NCBI GenBank assembly: GCA_018821435.1
Contig: JAHJME010000029.1
Coordinates: 81,079 to 145,078, forward strand
Source: Alphaproteobacteria bacterium
GTDB taxonomy: Bacteria > Pseudomonadota > Alphaproteobacteria > Caulobacterales > Caulobacteraceae
Direction of reading: 5' to 3'
DNA: 64,000 nucleotides
The notes below the pieces were generated by a model. That model worked only from the letters and a program-made list of their open reading frames with translations. It searched no databases and was not told where the DNA came from. Shown here piece after piece: positions 59,147 to 64,000 of this stretch (its first letter is position 1; each line of letters starts with the position of its first letter). A program made the translations under genes and the position numbers.

Positions 59147-60424
59147 TTAGGGGCGCAGGCCGGCCACGTGGTTGAGCCGCGCCCAGCTGGCCAGATGGCC
59201 GGCCGGTTCGCGGGTGACGGGAGGCGGCAGGGCGGCCAGCCAGCGGGCCTCCGCAGCATCGGCCTCGGCCCAGCACCGGGCGATGGCGGCGTCGAGGTCA
59301 CCGGCAGCGAAGGCGGCGTCCATGCGGGCCCGAAAGCGGGCCTCCAGCGCGTCGCGCTCGGGGGCGATGGCGGCCAGCGCCGGGGTGAAGTCGGCCAACA
59401 TGGCGCGGTGCAGGCGCTCGTGGCGCCACCAGCGGGACGCCGCGTCGGCCTGGTCGGTGGGGGCCGGGCCGAACGGCGGGGTCGCGGCGCCGAAGACGAA
59501 GGGCTTGAAGAGGCCGGTGCAGGGCGCCGACGTCCCCGTCACCCAGTGGACCGTGCGGCCGGGCGCGAGCTCGCTGACCATGGAGGCTACCGACTGGCTG
59601 CGGCGCGGGCCGTGGGAGGCGTGCATGCACAGGGTGCGCGTGGACGTGTTGGCGGGGGTCCAGGCCGGGTCGTCGCCGTGGTCGCGCAGGATGGACATCA
59701 TGGCGGCGGGCGTCAGGTTCGGCGCGGCGGCGTCCAGCAGGGCCTGGCCCCGGGCGCAGCGGCCGCGGCCGAAGCTGATGGCGTCGCGGGCCTCGTCGAT
59801 CAGGGAGGCGGCGACGTCGTAGCGCTCGGGCCGGGCGAGGTCGGGGCTGATGCCGTCATGGCCGGCGCCGATGGAATAGGCGTTGGACAGCGCGCGGTGG
59901 CTGGCGACCTTTTCCCAGACCCAAGACCGGCCGGCGGTCTCCAACACATAGGCCTCGGTCGGGTCGGCGATGATGAAGCCGTTGTTGTAGAAGAAGCGCC
60001 CCAGGTGCCCGCAGTCGCCGCCCTGCCCGTGCCGCTCCAGCAGGTCGACGATGACGTCCAGCGCCTCGCGAGCCGTGCCGCCGCGTTCCACGCCCAGGCG
60101 GACCAGGTCCATGCCGATGAGCGCGCGCTTGCGCTGGGCCGGGGTCCTGGCGTGCAGGGCCTCGTTGCCGACGACCACGCCCTGGTCGTTGGCCCCCATC
60201 TCCGCGCCCCACATCCAGAACGGACGGCTGAGCAGGCAGGCATAGGTGTGGGGCGCGTCGGGGATGGTGATGTAGGTGAGCCGGAGCGGCGTACCCGGCG
60301 GATTGGCGCGGGCGGGCGACAGCTCCAGCACCTGGGCCTCGTTGCGCTCGCGGTCGCTGTTCTTGGCGAACAGCACGGCGCCTCTGGCGGTGGACGACGC
60401 GAGGCTGGCGAGGGTGTCGCACAT
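59147..60424 (-). CDS. Secernin/C69-like dipeptidase family protein
   Basis: A 425-residue protein of the C69/secernin Ntn-hydrolase group. It begins MCDTLASL, with C2 as the N-terminal nucleophile after Met removal, then VLFAKNSDRERNEAQ, MWGAEMGANDQGVVVGNEA and a later RTLCMHASHGP. These match secernin-like peptidases or acyltransferases. The ATG at 60424 is required to place Cys at position 2; an open frame upstream should be ignored. It starts 5 nt after the stop of the methyltransferase gene and is probably in one operon with it. Confidence 0.85.
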   Translation of the reverse strand: MCDTLASLASSTARGAVLFAKNSDRERNEAQVLELSPARANPPGTPLRLTYITIPDAPHTYACLLSRPFWMWGAEMGANDQGVVVGNEALHARTPAQRKRALIGMDLVRLGVERGGTAREALDVIVDLLERHGQGGDCGHLGRFFYNNGFIIADPTEAYVLETAGRSWVWEKVASHRALSNAYSIGAGHDGISPDLARPERYDVAASLIDEARDAISFGRGRCARGQALLDAAAPNLTPAAMMSILRDHGDDPAWTPANTSTRTLCMHASHGPRRSQSVASMVSELAPGRTVHWVTGTSAPCTGLFKPFVFGAATPPFGPAPTDQADAASRWWRHERLHRAMLADFTPALAAIAPERDALEARFRARMDAAFAAGDLDAAIARCWAEADAAEARWLAALPPPVTREPAGHLASWARLNHVAGLRP

Positions 60425-60429
60425 CGGCG

Positions 60430-61149
60430 TCAGCCGGCCTTGCAGGCCTTGATGTCGAGGGGCTTGGGGCGAACTTTCGGCGCTTCGAAGATGGCCAGGT
60501 AGCCGACGCCGCCGGCCATGGGGGCGGAGCTGATCTGCCTGTAGCCCACCGCCTCGAACTCGCACTTCAGCATCGCCGGGGCCATGCCATGGCTGGCCGG
60601 GCCGCGATCCAGGTCGATGACGCCGACCCGGCCGCCGGGCTTCAGCGCCGAGGCCAGGTTCCAGAGCAGGGCGTAGGGATTCTCGACCTCGTGGTACATG
60701 TGGACCAGCACCGCGCGGTCGATGGCCTTGGCCGGCAGCTTGGGATCGTCGGGCGTGCCGACGACGATGCGCACGTTCTGCAAGCCCCGCCGCTGGGCCT
60801 CGCGGCGCAGGCCCGAGATGTAGGCCTCGACGATATCCTCGGCGTAGACGACGCCCGTCGGACCCACGGCCGGCGACAGGCGAAGCGTGTGGTAGCCGGA
60901 GCCCGCGCCGATATCGGCCACGTGCATGCCGGGGCCGATCTCCAGCCCCCGGATCAACTGGCCGGACTCGTCGGCGGCGTCGCGGTCGGGGCCGGAGGAC
61001 CATTCGGGGGCGACGATGCCGGCGATCGGACGGTCGGGCATGGGGAAGCCGCCCGGCGCGCGCGGCGCGGCCTGAGCCGCAGGGCTTTCGGCCGTCGGCG
61101 AGCAGGCGACCAGCACGGCGCAGGCCAGGAAGACGAGACTGAAACGCAT
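60430..61149 (-). CDS. Lipoprotein-type class I SAM-dependent methyltransferase
   Basis: A 239-residue protein. The N-terminus MRFSLVFLACAVLVACS has a lipobox (LVAC, lipidated Cys at position 16). The rest is a Rossmann methyltransferase: VADIGAGSGYHTLRLSPAVG is motif I, YAEDI motif II, and AVLVHMYHEVENPYALLWNL the post-II region. An exported methyltransferase is odd because SAM is cytosolic. Either the lipobox is not used, or the fold serves another role. It is coupled to the secernin-like gene downstream and divergent from the helicase. Confidence 0.82.
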   Translation of the reverse strand: MRFSLVFLACAVLVACSPTAESPAAQAAPRAPGGFPMPDRPIAGIVAPEWSSGPDRDAADESGQLIRGLEIGPGMHVADIGAGSGYHTLRLSPAVGPTGVVYAEDIVEAYISGLRREAQRRGLQNVRIVVGTPDDPKLPAKAIDRAVLVHMYHEVENPYALLWNLASALKPGGRVGVIDLDRGPASHGMAPAMLKCEFEAVGYRQISSAPMAGGVGYLAIFEAPKVRPKPLDIKACKAG

Positions 61150-61247
61150 CGGCCTCTTTGCAGCCTGAATCCGCGCCAAACGCCAGCCCTACGATGGCGT
61201 CGCCGATTGGGACTGGGCGAAACGGAACGGGAACGTGTTATAGGGCG

Positions 61248-63905
61248 ATGATGGCCGACGACGCCCAGCCCTTCGCGGGCAGTGCCGCAGATCTGTTGCC
61301 GGAGCGGTTCCGGGCCTGGTTCGCCGGCCGCGGCTGGGCGGCGCGTTCGCACCAGTTGGAGATGGTGGCCAGAGGGCGCGAGGGCCGCGACGCCCTGCTG
61401 ATCGCGCCGACCGGCGGGGGCAAGACCCTGGCCGGGTTCCTGCCCAGCCTGATCGAGCTGTCGGAACGGCCGCCAGCCAATACGCCGAGAGGTCTCCACA
61501 CGATCTACATCTCGCCGCTGAAGGCGCTGGCGGTGGACGTCGAGCGGAACCTGAACGCGCCGATCCTGGAGATGGGGCTGAACGTGGTGGCCGAGAGCCG
61601 CACGGGCGACACGGGGATCGCCCGGCGCCAGCGCCAGCGGGTGAAGCCGCCGGACATCCTGCTGACCACGCCCGAACAACTGGCGCTGCTGTGCGCGTGG
61701 GAGGGGGCGAGGCTCTATTTCGAGGACCTGTCCTGCGTGATCCTGGACGAGATCCACACGCTGCATGCGAGCAAGCGGGGCGACCTGCTGGCGCTGGACC
61801 TGGCGCGGCTGCAGCAGCTGGCGCCCCGGATGCGGCGGGTGGGGTTGTCGGCGACGGTGGACGATCCGCTGGTGATCAAGAACTGGATGGCGTCGCATGG
61901 CCGCGGCGTCGAGGTTGTGGGCAGCCCCAGCGCCCCCTCCACCGCTTCGCGGTCCCCCTCCCCCGTCCTCTTCGGGACAGGGGAGGAGCGAAGCGGGCAT
62001 CATCGCTCCTCCCTTGCGCCAGCGGGGGAGGTGGATCGGCGCGTCAGCGTCGAGACGGAGGGGGCGCTGGTGGCCCACGGTCCTTCAAGCATCGCCCTGG
62101 TCCGTGGCCCGGCCGGCGCGCAGCCGGTCGTGGACGTCCTGCTCAGCGAAGGGCGCGTCCCGTGGGCGGGCCACACCGCGCAGCACGCGATGCAGGAGGT
62201 CTATGATGTCATCCGGCGGTCGAGGACGGCGCTGGTGTTCGTCAATACGCGGTTCCAGGCGGAGTTCGCGTTCCAGGAGTTGTGGCGGCTGAACGACGAC
62301 AGCCTGCCGATCGCCCTGCACCACGGAAGCCTGGCGGCCGAGCAGCGGCGCAAGGTCGAGGCGGCGATGGCGCGGGGCGAGTTGCGGGCCGTGGTCTGCA
62401 CCTCGACCCTGGACCTGGGTATCGACTGGGGCGACGTGGACCTGGTGATCCAGCTGGCCAGCCCCAAGGGCGCCTCGCGGATGGTGCAGCGGATCGGGCG
62501 GGCCAACCACCGGCTGGACGAACCGTCCCGCGCCCTCTTCGTCCCGGCGAACCGCTTCGAGATGCTGGAGTGCCAGGCGGCGCGGGAAGCCATCGCCGAG
62601 AACAAGCTGGACGGCGACCCGCCGCGCGTCGGCGCGCTGGACGTCCTGGCGCAGCACGTCATGGGCTGCGCGGTTTCCGAGCCGTTCGACATGGTGGAGC
62701 TTTACGAGGAGGTCCGTTCAGCCGGCCCATACCGCGACCTGTCGTGGGAGGATTTCGAGGCGGTGGTCGATTTCGTGTCGACCGGCGGCTATGCGCTCAA
62801 GACCTACGACCGCTTCCGACGGATCGTGAAGCTACCCGATGGACGCTGGAAGGTCCGGGACCAGAACGTGGCGCAGCGGCATCGGTTGAACGTGGGGGCC
62901 ATCGTGGCGCCGGCCGTGCTGGCGGTGCGGATGGCGATGCGCGGCAACCGGGGCGGCCGCAAGATCGGCGAGGTCGAGGAGGGCATGCTGGAGATGCTGG
63001 ACCCCGGCGACACCTTCGTCTTCGCGGGCCAGGTCTGGGAGCTGGTGGCGGTGACCAACCTGGACGTGCTGGTCCGGCCGGCGACCGCAAAGGACCCGAA
63101 GATGCCGTCGTGGGGCGGGTCGAAGTTCGCGCTGTCGACTTACCTGGCCAAGCGGGTGCGCCAGCTGATGTTCGACGAGAGCCACTGGAGCGTGCTGCCC
63201 ACCGACGTGCGCGAGTGGCTGGGGGCGCAGAAGGACCGGTCGCTGATCGTCGGCGAGGACGAGATGCTGCTGGAGACCTTCCCGCGGGGCAAACGCAACT
63301 TCATGGTGGTGTATCCCTTCGAGGGGCGGCTGGCCCATACAACCCTTGCCATGCTTCTTACGAGACGCCTGGAGCGGCTGGGGGTCGGGCCGCTGGGGTT
63401 CGTCTGCAATGACTACGCCATGGCGATCTGGGCGCTGAACCCGCTGGACGGGCTGGATTTCGACACCCTGTTCGACCAGGACATGCTGGGCGACGACCTG
63501 GAGGCGTGGCTGTCAGAGAGCTTCATGATGAAGCGGGCCTTCAAGGGTTGCGCCATCATCGCCGGGCTGATCGAGCGGCGGTTCCCGGGCCAGCAGGAGA
63601 AGACGGGGCGCCAGGTGACCTTCTCCACCGACCTGATCTACGACGTGTTGCGGCGGCACGAGCCGGACCACCTGCTGCTGCGCTGCGCGCGGGCGGATGC
63701 GGCGAGCGGCCTCATCGACGTGGCGCGCCTGGGCGACATGCTGGCGCGGATCAAAGGCCGGATTCGGCACGCGCCGCTGGAGCATCTGTCGCCGTTCTCG
63801 GTGCCGATCCTGCTGGAGATCGGCAAGGAGCGCTCGCCCGGCCAGGCCGGCGAGATGATCCTGGCGGAGGCCGAAGACGACCTGATCGCAGAGGCGATGT
63901 TGTGA
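61248..63905 (+). CDS. Lhr-type DEXH-box DNA helicase, ligase-associated type, with internal repeat insertion
   Basis: An 885-residue Lhr-family (COG1201-type) helicase. Walker A is APTGGGKT (53-60), the DEIH box is 167-170, and C-terminal helicase motifs are FVNTRFQAEF, TSTLDLGIDWGDVDLV and QRIGRANHRLD. The C-terminal half (KRNFMVVYPFEGRLAHTTLAMLL, read in parts) resembles the ligase-associated subgroup involved in DNA repair. Residues about 228-274 are not helicase-like: they are proline/serine/arginine-rich and encoded by an inverted pair of palindromic repeats, inserted between the sequences GVEVV and GPAGAQPVVDVLLSEGRVPW. The frame is kept. The ATG at 61248 or the adjacent one at 61251 is the start. 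Confidence 0.88.
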   Translation: MMADDAQPFAGSAADLLPERFRAWFAGRGWAARSHQLEMVARGREGRDALLIAPTGGGKTLAGFLPSLIELSERPPANTPRGLHTIYISPLKALAVDVERNLNAPILEMGLNVVAESRTGDTGIARRQRQRVKPPDILLTTPEQLALLCAWEGARLYFEDLSCVILDEIHTLHASKRGDLLALDLARLQQLAPRMRRVGLSATVDDPLVIKNWMASHGRGVEVVGSPSAPSTASRSPSPVLFGTGEERSGHHRSSLAPAGEVDRRVSVETEGALVAHGPSSIALVRGPAGAQPVVDVLLSEGRVPWAGHTAQHAMQEVYDVIRRSRTALVFVNTRFQAEFAFQELWRLNDDSLPIALHHGSLAAEQRRKVEAAMARGELRAVVCTSTLDLGIDWGDVDLVIQLASPKGASRMVQRIGRANHRLDEPSRALFVPANRFEMLECQAAREAIAENKLDGDPPRVGALDVLAQHVMGCAVSEPFDMVELYEEVRSAGPYRDLSWEDFEAVVDFVSTGGYALKTYDRFRRIVKLPDGRWKVRDQNVAQRHRLNVGAIVAPAVLAVRMAMRGNRGGRKIGEVEEGMLEMLDPGDTFVFAGQVWELVAVTNLDVLVRPATAKDPKMPSWGGSKFALSTYLAKRVRQLMFDESHWSVLPTDVREWLGAQKDRSLIVGEDEMLLETFPRGKRNFMVVYPFEGRLAHTTLAMLLTRRLERLGVGPLGFVCNDYAMAIWALNPLDGLDFDTLFDQDMLGDDLEAWLSESFMMKRAFKGCAIIAGLIERRFPGQQEKTGRQVTFSTDLIYDVLRRHEPDHLLLRCARADAASGLIDVARLGDMLARIKGRIRHAPLEHLSPFSVPILLEIGKERSPGQAGEMILAEAEDDLIAEAML
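61929..62068. repeat. Inverted pair of palindromic repeat elements inside the helicase gene, copy 4
   Basis: The element is bounded by AGCGCCCCCTCC (61929-61940) and its perfect reverse complement GGAGGGGGCGCT (62057-62068). Inside are a minus-oriented unit (61929-61986) and a plus-oriented unit (62008-62068), each with the CCTCCCC-stem-GGGGAGG grammar of the intergenic copies. Its first bases are identical to copy 3 at 42153. Confidence 0.8.
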
Positions 63906-63931
63906 ACGACGTGAGTAAAGCTTTCCCAGTT

Positions 63932-64000
63932 CCTCCCCTTTCGGGGGAGGTGGCGGCAAAGCCGACGGAGGGGGTCGTCCCGGCCGTCGGGGAGGACCCC
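63932..64000 (+). repeat. Palindromic repeat element, copy 5 (runs off the window)
   Basis: CCTCCCC-TTTC-GGGGAGG hairpin (63932-63950), then TGG, a CGGCAAAGCCG stem, and ACGGAGGGGGTC. Same grammar as copies 1 to 4. It starts 27 bp after the helicase stop; no gene is visible in the remaining bases. Confidence 0.65.

Noticed and set aside
61222..61240. Two GAAC words upstream of the Lhr-type helicase as an SOS box
   Set aside because: They are only two bases apart, not seven.

Overview
The window is high-GC alphaproteobacterial chromosome, most likely from the Caulobacteraceae (Caulobacter/Phenylobacterium type). The reasons are two large TonB-dependent receptors, three secreted proteins ending in the PEPxxWA sorting motif followed by a short hydrophobic stretch and arginines, HWE-type sensor kinase, a petABC operon, queCDE, an Lhr-type helicase that resembles the ligase-associated group, and two sites matching the alphaproteobacterial LexA (SOS) box GTTC-N7-GTTC. 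Placement rests on family recognition by eye; no database search was run.

Layout. 1-16.6 kb is mostly housekeeping: end of an aspartyl-protease-like gene, a CPBP membrane protease, the cytochrome bc1 operon (petA-petB-petC, minus strand, with a clear terminator), trmL-hemF, a tightly overlapping minus-strand operon (DUF1285, Nudix, DUF6111-like, CCA-adding enzyme, glutamine amidotransferase), a GNAT, an MFS exporter, an SDR, aroC, a stand-alone receiver protein, and queuosine-precursor genes queD, queE and queC. 16.8-28.4 kb is an envelope and sensing block: two TonB-dependent receptors, a beta-carbonic anhydrase overlapping a SulP transporter (probable bicarbonate handling), an OmpR-type response regulator/histidine kinase pair, and two small exported proteins. 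28.5-34.7 kb carries a pseudo-histidine kinase fused to an intact receiver, a chorismate mutase-hisC pair with a convergent tyrA, an EF-hand protein, an ArsR/SRPBCC pair with an operator over the ArsR start codon, and a duplicated-domain exported protein.

34.8-43.3 kb is the most unusual part. A DinG/Rad3-type helicase has an SOS-box match just upstream. It is followed by an AT-rich, apparently acquired gene whose sequence reads like a proteasome-beta/HslV (Ntn hydrolase) fold, by a membrane-anchored TPR protein framed by two diverged direct repeats, and by more than 1 kb of non-coding DNA packed with palindromic repeat elements. That ends in a strong SOS-box match just ahead of a phage-terminase-small-subunit-like gene. 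The same palindromic family reappears as an inverted pair inside the coding sequence of the Lhr-type helicase (61.9-62.1 kb) and again at the right edge.

43.4-64 kb holds small paralogous proteins around a VOC protein, PEP-CTERM proteins, SDR, an exported TPR-CHAT protease-like protein, an HWE histidine kinase, a PQQ-propeller-like membrane protein, a class C serine hydrolase, a CYP153-like P450, a DUF885 metallopeptidase, a secernin/C69-type hydrolase coupled to a lipoprotein-type methyltransferase, and the Lhr-type helicase. No rRNA, tRNA, CRISPR array or intact insertion sequence was seen.
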